From positions 1-15,293 of the forward strand of contig JBBDIO010000218.1 of NCBI GenBank assembly GCA_040880365.1: a DNA stretch of 15,293 bases, in the 5' to 3' direction. A program made the position numbers and the translations under genes. Every line of letters begins with the position of its first letter. Positions within the stretch are counted from its first letter, which is position 1. Positions 7,621 through 14,798 of this stretch are shown here, piece by piece. Source of the stretch: JBBDIO01 sp040880365. Lineage in GTDB: Bacteria > Chloroflexota > Anaerolineae > Caldilineales > Caldilineaceae. The notes under the pieces are model-generated. The model saw nothing but the letters and a program-made list of their open reading frames with translations. It searched no databases and was not told the DNA's origin.

Positions 7621-9783
7621 CTAGGCTGCCTGAGTCAACGCCTCGGGACGTGTCTCCTTTTGCATGGCGGCCAGCTCATCCAGCTCGATATGGCAATAGA
7701 TGCCATGCCCGTCTTCGGGTTTGCGCCAGGGCGGAGCCTCGGTTTCGCAAATCGCGCCCAGTTTGCGCGGGCAGCGGGTGTGAAACGGACAGCCACTCGG
7801 CGGATTGATGGGGCTGGGCACCGTCCCTTGCAGCTCGATAGTAGTGTGTTGCGTAGTCGGATCGGGATCGCGCACCGCCGAAAGCAACGCTTCGGTATAG
7901 GGGTGATTGGGTCCCCCAAAAACCTGATCCACCGTCCCCAATTCCATCAGCTGCCCCAGATACATAACCGCAATGCGGTCGGAAATATAGCGCACGACAC
8001 TCAAATCGTGAGAAATGAACAGATAGCCGCAGTCTTCCTCGCGCTTCAACTCGACCAGCAGATTCAGAATCGCGGCCTGCACCGAAACATCCAGCGCAGA
8101 AACGGCTTCGTCGCACACAACCAGGTTCGGCGTGCCCGTAAAGGCGCGGGCAATCGCAATGCGCTGTTTTTCGCCACCGCTCAACTGATCGGGATAGCGG
8201 CTGGCATAGTTGGTATCCAGATTGACCGACTCCAGAAGCTCGCCGATCCGCTGCCGACGCGCGGCGCGGTCGGTTAGCCCAAAGGACTTCAGTGCACGAT
8301 TGAGAATGCGCCCGATGGTATGGCGCGGGTTGAGTGTTGCTTCGGGATTCTGGAAAACAATCTGCACGGCGCGGCGGGTCTCATCATCGCGTTCGCCTGC
8401 CGTGGGGGCCAGTGGTTTACCGCGGAAATTCATTTCCCCATCCGTCGGCGCCAACAGCCCTACTACACAGCGTCCCAGCGTCGTCTTGCCGCTGCCGCTC
8501 TCGCCCACAATCGAAAGCGTTTCGCCCTCTTGCATCTCCAGGGTAATGCCCTCCACCGCTTTTACCCGGCGTTGCACCGGCCCAAAAAAGAGATATTTCT
8601 TGGTGCGGCGACCGTAATACTTGCGCAGATCTTCCATCTCCAGCAAGGGTGCCGCATCGGTTTCGGGCGCGATAATCGCCGCTTCTTGCGGCTTGCGCAC
8701 AGCATTGATCTCTTCTGCCCCCACTGCCTCAACTTCATCACTGAAAAAACAACGCGCCAGATGTTCAACATCATTGCGTTCGCCGTCGCTTTCCAAAGGC
8801 GGACGCGCCTGCCGGCACTCATCGCGGGCAAAACGACAGCGGGGCGCAAACACACAACCGCTGGGCAGCTCGGTCGGCCCCGGCACCCGTCCTTCAATCG
8901 TGCGCAGCGGTCGGGAGTCGGTATAATGGCGATCCAGGCGCGGCACACACTCCAGCAGATCCAGCGTATAGGGATGGCGCGGGCGCTCGAAAATATGCGC
9001 CACAGGACCAGACTCAACAATCTGCCCCGCATACATCACCCCCACCCGGTCACAGACGCTGGCAATCACACTCAAATCATGGCTGATATAGAGAATCGCC
9101 GAGTTGAAAGAGTGCTTCAGTTCGTTCACCAACTCCAGCACGGCGGCTTCGGTGGTCACATCCAGTCCGGTGGTCGGCTCATCCATAATCAGCAGATCCG
9201 GATTGGTATACAAAGCCATAGCAATCACCACGCGTTGCTGCTGTCCGCCACTCAACTGGTGGGGATAGCGGCGCAATACGGCCTCGGCGTCGGGCATATG
9301 CACCGCATCCAGCATTTCCCGCGCCCGATCCCACGACGCCTGGCGATCCAGCCCCATATGAATCTGACCGATTTCGGCAATCTGCTGCCCGATCTGCATA
9401 GACGGATTCAGAGATGACTGAGGATTCTGGTATACCATGCTAATCCGATTCCCACGGATATTACGCAGTTCCTCGCCCGACTTGGCAAAAAGGTCTTCGC
9501 CCTGGAAGTAGACCTGTCCCCCACTCACCATCCCATTCGCGCCCAGATAATCGACAATCGCGAACGCCGTGCTGCTCTTGCCGCAGCCCGATTCGCCCAC
9601 AATGCCATAGGTCTCGCCCTGCTGAATCTCCAGCGAAATGCCGCGCACCACGTCGATCCATCCCGACCCTTCCCGATAGGCAACCTTCAAATCTTCCACC
9701 GCCAACACCGCGCCGCTAGCGTTTGACCCGGTAGCGTTCGGCTGCACATCCAACTCGTTTGTATTTTCAATAGCAACTGTCAT
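7621..9783 (-). CDS. Fused double ATP-binding protein of a family-5 (dipeptide/oligopeptide-type) ABC importer
   Basis: This 720-residue protein joins two complete ATPase modules equivalent to separate DppD and DppF. Module 1 has Walker A 'GESGCGKS' (63-70), Q119, signature LSGGQ (177-181), Walker B 'LLIMDE' (197-202) and His235. Module 2 has Walker A 'GESGSGKTT' (427-435), LSGGE (534-538), Walker B 'VVCDE' (555-559) and His592. After each comes the oligopeptide/dipeptide C-terminal extension with four cysteines (310, 316, 323, 345 and 665, 671, 679, 697). In some family members this extension holds an Fe-S cluster. A charged linker of about 30 residues joins the halves. The fusion energises the permeases encoded just upstream. 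The ATG at 9783 follows AAGGAAA at 9792-9798. It lies 49 bases after the permease C stop, so it is probably co-transcribed. Both ATP sites look competent. Confidence 0.95.
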   Translation of the reverse strand: MTVAIENTNELDVQPNATGSNASGAVLAVEDLKVAYREGSGWIDVVRGISLEIQQGETYGIVGESGCGKSSTAFAIVDYLGANGMVSGGQVYFQGEDLFAKSGEELRNIRGNRISMVYQNPQSSLNPSMQIGQQIAEIGQIHMGLDRQASWDRAREMLDAVHMPDAEAVLRRYPHQLSGGQQQRVVIAMALYTNPDLLIMDEPTTGLDVTTEAAVLELVNELKHSFNSAILYISHDLSVIASVCDRVGVMYAGQIVESGPVAHIFERPRHPYTLDLLECVPRLDRHYTDSRPLRTIEGRVPGPTELPSGCVFAPRCRFARDECRQARPPLESDGERNDVEHLARCFFSDEVEAVGAEEINAVRKPQEAAIIAPETDAAPLLEMEDLRKYYGRRTKKYLFFGPVQRRVKAVEGITLEMQEGETLSIVGESGSGKTTLGRCVVGLLAPTDGEMNFRGKPLAPTAGERDDETRRAVQIVFQNPEATLNPRHTIGRILNRALKSFGLTDRAARRQRIGELLESVNLDTNYASRYPDQLSGGEKQRIAIARAFTGTPNLVVCDEAVSALDVSVQAAILNLLVELKREEDCGYLFISHDLSVVRYISDRIAVMYLGQLMELGTVDQVFGGPNHPYTEALLSAVRDPDPTTQHTTIELQGTVPSPINPPSGCPFHTRCPRKLGAICETEAPPWRKPEDGHGIYCHIELDELAAMQKETRPEALTQAA

Positions 9784-9832
9784 CTATTCGATTTCCTTCT
9801 CTAATGTCTTGCGCGCCCATTGCATCGCGGCC

Positions 9833-10759
9833 CTAACCGGCTTCCGGCCCCACATCAATCAACTGCCCCAGACCATCGGCCAAAAGATTCACGCCTACAA
9901 CCAGCACGGCAATTGCCAACGAGGGAAAGAGCACAACCCAGGGGGCGGCCAAAATGAAGTTACGACCTTCGCTGGCCTGCAATCCCCAATCTGGGGAGGG
10001 GGGTTGTACGCCCAGGCCCAAAAATCCCAGCGACGCGCCCAGCAAAATGGCGTAGCTAATGCGAATCGACGCCTCCACCACAATCGGCCCCATGGCATTG
10101 GGCAAAATTTCCTGCGTCAGAATGTAATAGGTAGATTCGCCGCGCACTTTTGCCGCATCGACAAACTCCTGATTCTTAATGCCGAGTACCACACTGCGCA
10201 CGACGCGCGCCACACGGGGCGTGAAGACTACTGCAATGGCAACGATCACATTGATCAGTGCCGGCCCCAGCGTGCTGAGAATCAACAACGCCAGCAACAG
10301 GGACGGGAAGGACATCATCACATCCATGAGCCGCATGAGCAGTTCATCGGTCATGCCGCCCCGATAGCCTGCAATCAGGCCCACCGCGACACCCAGCACC
10401 ATGCCCATTGCCGTAGACAGCACGGCCATCACGATGATATTGCGCGAGCCAACGATCACCCGGCTGAAAATATCGCGGCCATACTGATCGGTGCCAAACC
10501 AATAGTCGGCAGAAGGCGCGTGCAACGTATCCGACAGGTTAAACTCCGTGTAGGGATAGGGTGCAATGGCTTGTCCAAAAATTGCCATCAGCACAAAGAT
10601 CGTCACAATAATCAGACCGGCAAAGGCTGTGGGAATCTGGCTCAGGCGCCTAATCCAATCCCAGGTAGCGGTCAAGGCGCGACCGATCTGTTCACCCAAC
10701 GTGCGCTCGCCGGTCACACTCGTGCCGGACAGGGGTTGATTCATCTCGCTAGAACTCAC
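9833..10759 (-). CDS. ABC transporter permease, DppC-like
   Basis: This is a 308-residue inner-membrane permease with about six hydrophobic segments, the first at roughly residues 42-64 ('GLIIVTIFVLMAIFGQ'). The ATPase-coupling EAA loop is visible ('FVDAAKVRGESTYYILTQEILPNAMGP' in its relaxed form, with G-E-S and I-L-P-N). The N-terminal OppC-type segment and the 'YWFGTDQYGRDIFSRVI' motif before the second helix are diagnostic of the DppC/OppC subunit. The start is a GTG at 10759, chosen because AAGGAG (10765-10770) lies 5 bases upstream. A GTG at 10765 overlaps that Shine-Dalgarno site, and the ATG at 10744 is 20 bases from it. The protein pairs with the permease encoded upstream to form the channel. 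It ends 49 bases before the double ATPase. Confidence 0.93.
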   Translation of the reverse strand: MSSSEMNQPLSGTSVTGERTLGEQIGRALTATWDWIRRLSQIPTAFAGLIIVTIFVLMAIFGQAIAPYPYTEFNLSDTLHAPSADYWFGTDQYGRDIFSRVIVGSRNIIVMAVLSTAMGMVLGVAVGLIAGYRGGMTDELLMRLMDVMMSFPSLLLALLILSTLGPALINVIVAIAVVFTPRVARVVRSVVLGIKNQEFVDAAKVRGESTYYILTQEILPNAMGPIVVEASIRISYAILLGASLGFLGLGVQPPSPDWGLQASEGRNFILAAPWVVLFPSLAIAVLVVGVNLLADGLGQLIDVGPEAG

Positions 10760-10772
10760 AGGCACTCCTTAT

Positions 10773-10833
10773 AGTATCTATTTGTATCTATGGCTAACCG
10801 TATCTGTACATCTGTACACCTGCCCATCTGTAC
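10773..10833. repeat. Degenerate short tandem repeats in the permease B-C spacer
   Basis: GTATCTAT occurs at 10774-10781 and 10784-10791. ATCTGTAC occurs as an exact 8-bp tandem pair at 10802-10809 and 10810-10817, then again in register at 10826-10833 with a degenerate copy between. The repeats lie in the 142-base gap before the permease C start, immediately 5' of its Shine-Dalgarno site in the mRNA. They could be slippage-prone filler, a protein site or an mRNA structure; I cannot tell which. Confidence 0.55.
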
Positions 10834-10901
10834 CCGGCGGTGTACCCAACGGTGTAGCCGATTCGCTGCGGTTACTGTGGCATCAGGCCAATCCGCGTGC
10901 C

Positions 10902-11846
10902 CTATTGGAAGCGAATCCGCGGGTTCAATGTACGATAGAGCATGTCTGCGCCCAGATTTGCCAGCGCATAGATCGCGGCAATCACCAGTGTCACCGCCTG
11001 CAACAGAGGGACATCGTGGTTGCCCACCGCCAACAGCAACAACTGTCCCATGCCGGGATAGGCGAACACGGTCTCCACAACAATCAGCCCCCCCATCAAC
11101 CAACCAACATTGATGGCAACCACGGTAATGGTTGGCAGCAGACTATTGCGCAGGGCATGGTAAAAGATGACGCGACGGCGGGGCAGCCCTTTGAGGATTG
11201 CAGTCCGCACATAGTTACTGCCCATCACTTCGATCATGCTGCTGCGTGTCATGCGCGCAATGTGCGCAGTCATCACCATGGTCAGTGTCAACGCCGGCAG
11301 CACCAAAAACCGGACCGATCCCAGCGGGCTGGACGATGGATCGATCATACTGGTTGGCGGCAAAATTTTCAGCCACGATGCAAACACAATAATCAACAAA
11401 ATGCTGGTCACAAATTCGGGTAGCGACACGGCAATCAGCGTGCCGATGGTGACCAGAGAGTCGGGCCACTTGCCGCGCGTCAATCCGGCAAGCACACCCA
11501 GCAAAATCGCCAGGGGCACACCAAAAACAAACGCAATGGCCGCGAGCGTCAGAGAATTGCCCATTCGCTCAATTAATATGGGCGCGACCGGCACCCCCAG
11601 GCGCAGAGATTCGCCCCAATCGCCGCGCAGCATTCCCGTCAACCATTCTATATAGCGTTCGGGGGCGGGCCGATCCAGCCCCAACCGTGCGCGCAGCGTT
11701 GCCAAATCCTGCTCGGTGGCCTGTTGGCCCAAAATCATGCTGGCCACGTCACCCGGCAAAATCTCGGTCACGGCAAAAATAACCATCGACACAATCAACA
11801 GGGTCAATATCAAAAATAGAATTCTTCGGGCAATAAACTTTGCCAT
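10902..11846 (-). CDS. ABC transporter permease, DppB-like
   Basis: This 314-residue permease has the DppB/OppB N-terminus 'MAKFIARRILFLILTLLIVS' with its first membrane helix at residues 8-28. A periplasmic loop of about 60 residues contains 'RLGLDRPAPERYIEWL', followed by five more hydrophobic segments. The EAA loop 'AILKGLPRRRVIFYHALRNS' with Gly and the A-L-R-N motif near residues 215-240 contacts the ATPase. These are family-typical for importers of di/oligopeptides, nickel or related compounds. The ATG at 11846 follows GGAGGT at 11857-11862, a spacing of 10. The gene follows the binding protein after a 311-base spacer and precedes permease C by 142 bases, in the same direction. Confidence 0.94.
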   Translation of the reverse strand: MAKFIARRILFLILTLLIVSMVIFAVTEILPGDVASMILGQQATEQDLATLRARLGLDRPAPERYIEWLTGMLRGDWGESLRLGVPVAPILIERMGNSLTLAAIAFVFGVPLAILLGVLAGLTRGKWPDSLVTIGTLIAVSLPEFVTSILLIIVFASWLKILPPTSMIDPSSSPLGSVRFLVLPALTLTMVMTAHIARMTRSSMIEVMGSNYVRTAILKGLPRRRVIFYHALRNSLLPTITVVAINVGWLMGGLIVVETVFAYPGMGQLLLLAVGNHDVPLLQAVTLVIAAIYALANLGADMLYRTLNPRIRFQ

Positions 11847-12157
11847 ATACCGTCATACCTCCGCGTTTATGTCCATTTTCAGAGCTGGATACTGGTATGC
11901 CGTGCGAGGAGTAAATTAAGGTAGCCTTGCAAAGCCCAGACTTCACAGCTCTACTTCAGCCCATTTCGAATAACACACAATATTTGAGCGGTACACGCAT
12001 AGCACAGGGCGCGCTTCGCGACGCACTTCAGAATTAGCGCACGCGGACTACCAATAGAATACGTACGGCGTGCGTGGACACTCTGCTGTTTGAGCTATCC
12101 GCCGCCGCCCCCATGCAATTGGTGGGGGGCGGCAGATAGGATACATGTCAATCGAGA
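11847..12157. other. Spacer between solute-binding protein and permease genes
   Basis: This 311-base spacer holds no gene I can support. It contains the GC-rich stem-loop at 12095-12139 just after the binding-protein stop. A second weaker inverted repeat follows (CGCACGC 12038-12044 with GCGTGCG 12068-12074). The ribosome-binding site of permease B is at 11857-11862. No clear promoter hexamers were found. Confidence 0.5.
12095..12139 (-). terminator. GC-rich stem-loop after the solute-binding protein gene (attenuator or mRNA stabiliser)
   Basis: GCCGCCCCC at 12104-12112 pairs with GGGGGCGGC at 12125-12133 over a 12-base loop. The stem is extended by CTATC (12095-12099) with GATAG (12135-12139) past a small bulge. 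It begins 19 bases after the stop at 12158. No T-run follows on the minus strand, so partial termination or 3'-end protection of the binding-protein message is likelier than a full stop. Confidence 0.6.
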
Positions 12158-13801
12158 CTAGGAAGCTTCGAGCCAACTGTCACGGAAGAACATCAATGCC
12201 GTTGGCATTGGCGTCACATTGTGCGCGACATCGCGCGCGGCCGCCACAACCGGTTTGAAGTGCGAAATAATCACACCACCGTCTTCAGAAATAATCTGCT
12301 GGGCCTGGGCATAGAGTTCGGCCCGCGTCGCTTCATCCGGTTCACCGCGTGCCGCATCGATCAGGCTATCCAATTCGGGATTGGAATAGTTAGATTCATT
12401 CCACGCCGCTTCGGAGTGATAGGCAATCGCCAGTGTTTCATCGGCCGTCACACGCAGATTCCAATTGGAGACATAGAACGGTACTTGCAGCCAGTATTCA
12501 CTCCAATAGACATCCGGCGGGGTGCGCTCAATGGTAATATTGATACCGGCGGGTCGGGCCATCTCTTGGTAGGCCACGGCGATTTCCACCATGCCGGGGC
12601 GCGACGCCGACGTATAAAGCGTCAGATCCAGGCCGTCGGCATAGCCGGCTTCGGCCAAAAGCTCCTGCGCCCGTTCAATGTTCTGTTCGCGCGCTGCAAT
12701 GCTGCTGTCGAAATAGGGATTTACCGGGGGCACGGGCTGGTCATTCGCGACCTGGCCTACACCTTGCACCACAACCTGCAACATCCCCTCGCGGTTCACG
12801 CACAGCTTCAGCGCCTCGCGCACCAGCGGGTTGTCAAAAGGTTCCTGGTCTGTCTGCATACTAATCGGCTGATATAGCCCACTGGGCACTTCAATCACAC
12901 GAATACCGGGCGACGCTTCAACATTGGGCATATTTTCAAAGCTCAATTGCCACATGGCATCTACCGAACCACCCTGCATGGCCGCCACCTGCGTGGCTTG
13001 CTCGGGCATGTAGACCATACGTACCGCGTCCAGATATGGGTATCCCTCTTCCCAATAGTCTTCATTGCGTTCGAGCAGGCTGTGATCGCCGGGCACATAC
13101 TCCACCAGACGAAATGGGCCAGTCCCCGTGGGTTCAGAGGACAGTTGCTCGATTGTCTGGTCGCGACAGACAATGCGCGCCTGTACCGCCGCCAACGCCG
13201 CCGGCAGATCGGCATTGGCCGAATTCAGATGGAAGCGCACCTGATAGTCGTCCAGCGCTTCAATACTTTCCAGATAACTCATCACCGTGCGCAGAGGCGA
13301 GGCCGTAGCAGGATCCAGAATGCGCTCGAAAGTATACACCACATCTTCAGCATTAAACTCGGTGCCGTGATGGAAGGTGACACCCTGTCGCAGTGTAAAG
13401 TCCCAGGTCAGCAGATCGTCGGATGGCGTCCAGCTTTCCGCCAGTTCGGGCTGGGCGACAAGGTTGTCATCCAGCCGCACCAGGCCCTCGAACGTGTTGA
13501 TGGCAATGTGATAGTCCTCATTCGTGAAGATTTGGGCGGGATCCAACTGTCCCGGTGTGCCGGGGAAGGCGACGCGCAGCGTGCCCCCCATCTGCGGTTC
13601 GCCCGCGGCAGCGGGAGCAGTGCCCGGCGTTTCGCCCGCAGGCACAGCGGCAGACGGCGTACCGCCTCCATTGCTGCCATTACCGCCGCACGCGGCCAAC
13701 GCCAAAAGACCGGCGCTCAGCCCCGCGCTCTGTAAAAAGCGGCGGCGATTCATCGTCGTTCCACGAGTACCAAACATACCGGTTAAACGTCGGTGTTCCA
13801 T
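12158..13801 (-). CDS. Tat-exported lipoprotein, extracellular solute-binding protein family 5
   Basis: This 547-residue protein is the substrate receptor of the importer. Its Tat signal has three arginines at 19-21 ('NRRRFLQSAG'), a hydrophobic core, and a lipobox L-A-A-C with the lipidated Cys38. A Gly/Ser/Ala/Pro-rich tether follows to about residue 80. The family-5 fold then runs to the end: 'GGTLRVAFPGTPGQLDPAQ', 'TFEGLVRLDD', 'PELAESWTPSDD', 'TFHHGTEFNAEDVVYTFER' and 'GTGPFRLVEY'. Related proteins bind peptides, nickel, opines or sugars, so the ligand is open. The ATG at 13801 follows AAAGGAAA at 13807-13814. Alternative ATGs at 13777 and 13753 have weak ribosome-binding sites, but the latter starts just before the Arg motif and remains possible. 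It comes 168 bases after the lrp-type gene and is first of the transport genes. Confidence 0.94.
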   Translation of the reverse strand: MEHRRLTGMFGTRGTTMNRRRFLQSAGLSAGLLALAACGGNGSNGGGTPSAAVPAGETPGTAPAAAGEPQMGGTLRVAFPGTPGQLDPAQIFTNEDYHIAINTFEGLVRLDDNLVAQPELAESWTPSDDLLTWDFTLRQGVTFHHGTEFNAEDVVYTFERILDPATASPLRTVMSYLESIEALDDYQVRFHLNSANADLPAALAAVQARIVCRDQTIEQLSSEPTGTGPFRLVEYVPGDHSLLERNEDYWEEGYPYLDAVRMVYMPEQATQVAAMQGGSVDAMWQLSFENMPNVEASPGIRVIEVPSGLYQPISMQTDQEPFDNPLVREALKLCVNREGMLQVVVQGVGQVANDQPVPPVNPYFDSSIAAREQNIERAQELLAEAGYADGLDLTLYTSASRPGMVEIAVAYQEMARPAGINITIERTPPDVYWSEYWLQVPFYVSNWNLRVTADETLAIAYHSEAAWNESNYSNPELDSLIDAARGEPDEATRAELYAQAQQIISEDGGVIISHFKPVVAAARDVAHNVTPMPTALMFFRDSWLEAS

Positions 13802-13890
13802 GGTGCTTTCCTTTCTCCGTGACTTGTTCCGGGGTTCAATGACCGGACCTTCTCGCACCGGCGAAGATGCCGGGGTATACGCAGAAGGGA

Positions 13891-13904
13891 CCCGGTAAAC
13901 CGGG
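13891..13904. promoter_or_regulatory. Short perfect palindrome upstream of the solute-binding protein gene
   Basis: CCCGGTAAACCGGG has 6-bp arms around two bases and lies 90 bases upstream of the ATG at 13801, in the 168-base gap after the lrp-type gene. It may be an operator or a leader hairpin; there is no direct evidence for either. Confidence 0.4.
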
Positions 13905-13969
13905 ACATCCGTGATTGGGGTGAATTTCCACACGCCAGGCGTTTCCTGCTGTCTATCCTGGTGGACCGG

Positions 13970-14470
13970 CTAGTGTGCGCCTCCCTGTTCAAAATCTTCC
14001 AGGCTGGGCATCCATCCGGTAATATTGCGCAACACGCGCGGGACCAGAATGGTCGCCGTTACGGTTACGCCCGGCATCGAAGGCAATGTGTGGCGCAGAA
14101 ATTCACGCATGTCGTCGTTGTCCTTAAAACAGGCCTGCAAGAGCAAATCGCGACTTCCCAATCCATAGGCAAGAAATGTCAGTTCCTGCATGGTGCGAAA
14201 TTGGGCCACCACCTGTTCTTCGGACTCTGGTTCCACTTCCAACATAGCAAATACCGCGGCCACATAGCCAAACGTGCGCTGATCTACCACCGCCGTCACC
14301 TTCACTGCGCCCGAATTGATTAACCGATCAATTCGTTTGCGCACGGTGCGCTCATTCACCTCAACCGCCCGCGCAATTTTTGCTGCTTCTGCACGACCGT
14401 TTGCACGCAATTCTTGGATAATTCGATAATCGAGTTCGTCGTATACCAGTGAATGGCTGTGATTCGTCAT
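13970..14470 (-). CDS. Lrp/AsnC-family transcriptional regulator
   Basis: This 166-residue protein has the Lrp/AsnC architecture. An N-terminal winged helix-turn-helix occupies residues about 9-60 ('LDYRIIQELRANGRAEAAKIARAVEVNERTVRKRIDRLINSGAVK' in relaxed form), with the recognition helix around 'NERTVRKRIDRL'. A C-terminal RAM ligand-binding domain follows (residues about 70-150; 'AVFAMLEVEPES', 'LAYGLGSRDLLLQACFKD'). Such proteins form octamers and sense amino acids or other small effectors. It lies upstream of the importer and is transcribed with it, so control of the importer and of itself is the natural inference. The ATG at 14470 has no clear Shine-Dalgarno site. An inverted repeat and a good -10 lie upstream. 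The C-terminus ('WMPSLEDFEQ') extends slightly past the usual fold. Confidence 0.93.
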   Translation of the reverse strand: MTNHSHSLVYDELDYRIIQELRANGRAEAAKIARAVEVNERTVRKRIDRLINSGAVKVTAVVDQRTFGYVAAVFAMLEVEPESEEQVVAQFRTMQELTFLAYGLGSRDLLLQACFKDNDDMREFLRHTLPSMPGVTVTATILVPRVLRNITGWMPSLEDFEQGGAH

Positions 14471-14545
14471 AACAGGTTCAATCTATGTGGACATTACTGT
14501 GGAAAATGGAGTCGGGCATGTGGTCCATACGGGGACTTTTACCCA

Positions 14546-14562
14546 TAGCCTGCTCTAGGCTA
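14546..14562. promoter_or_regulatory. Inverted repeat at the predicted transcript start of the lrp-type gene
   Basis: TAGCCT at 14546-14551 and AGGCTA at 14557-14562 flank GCTCT. It lies just downstream of the -10 at 14570-14575, so it covers the likely transcript start. It could be a repressor site or a 5'-end hairpin. Confidence 0.45.
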
Positions 14563-14569
14563 CCACAGC

Positions 14570-14575
14570 ATTATA
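14570..14575 (-). promoter_or_regulatory. Probable -10 box of the lrp-type regulator gene
   Basis: The minus strand carries a perfect TATAAT in an AT-rich setting (ATTGTATAATGC), about 100 bases upstream of the ATG at 14470. The best -35 at 17 bases (TACCAT) is poor, which suggests an activated or weak promoter. Confidence 0.55.
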
Positions 14576-14601
14576 CAATATATGTAAGAATCATGGTATT
14601 T

Positions 14602-14623
14602 TTCGGAATACGCTTGTTCCGAA
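14602..14623. promoter_or_regulatory. Inverted repeat TTCGGAA-N8-TTCCGAA, candidate operator
   Basis: Two perfect 7-bp arms, TTCGGAA at 14602-14608 and TTCCGAA at 14617-14623, form a 22-bp dyad. It lies about 27 bases upstream of the -10 of the lrp-type gene, at roughly -39 to -60. This position suits autoregulation by the Lrp-type protein, though Lrp-family sites are usually less perfectly symmetric. Confidence 0.55.
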
Positions 14624-14729
14624 TCCATACAAATGAACATGACAAGTGGTTGCAGCCTACGTAACAATCAGGTAGCCAAGTGTCAAAATTCTCGTGCCGG
14701 TCACAGCTATCGATTAAGACATACCCAAC

Positions 14730-14763
14730 AAAAAAGAGCAGGCCCCATACCAGGCCTGCTCTT
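14730..14763 (-). terminator. Rho-independent terminator of the COG4091-type gene
   Basis: On the minus strand AAGAGCAGGCC (14753-14763) pairs perfectly with GGCCTGCTCTT (14734-14744) over an 8-base loop and runs into a T-tract (TTTTTTGTT). It lies 35 bases after the stop of the dehydrogenase-like gene and separates that gene from the lrp-importer operon. Confidence 0.92.
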
Positions 14764-14798
14764 GATTCCCTATAGAATTTTCACACAGGCGTGCTGCC

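Noticed and set aside
8320..9417. Plus-strand open frame opposite the double ATPase
   Set aside because: The minus strand encodes two full ATPase modules with all motifs; the plus translation has no family character.
9809..10774. Plus-strand open frame opposite permease C
   Set aside because: The translation is His/Gln-rich, a usual shadow of a hydrophobic membrane protein on the other strand.
13753..13801. Solute-binding protein start at the ATG at 13753 beside the Arg motif
   Set aside because: The start at 13801 has a much better ribosome-binding site, and long N-regions are normal in Tat signals; it is kept only as an alternative.
13802..13933. Upstream extension of the solute-binding protein frame to 13933
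   Set aside because: It adds 44 residues with no family match ahead of the Tat signal, and it passes through the ribosome-binding site of the better start.
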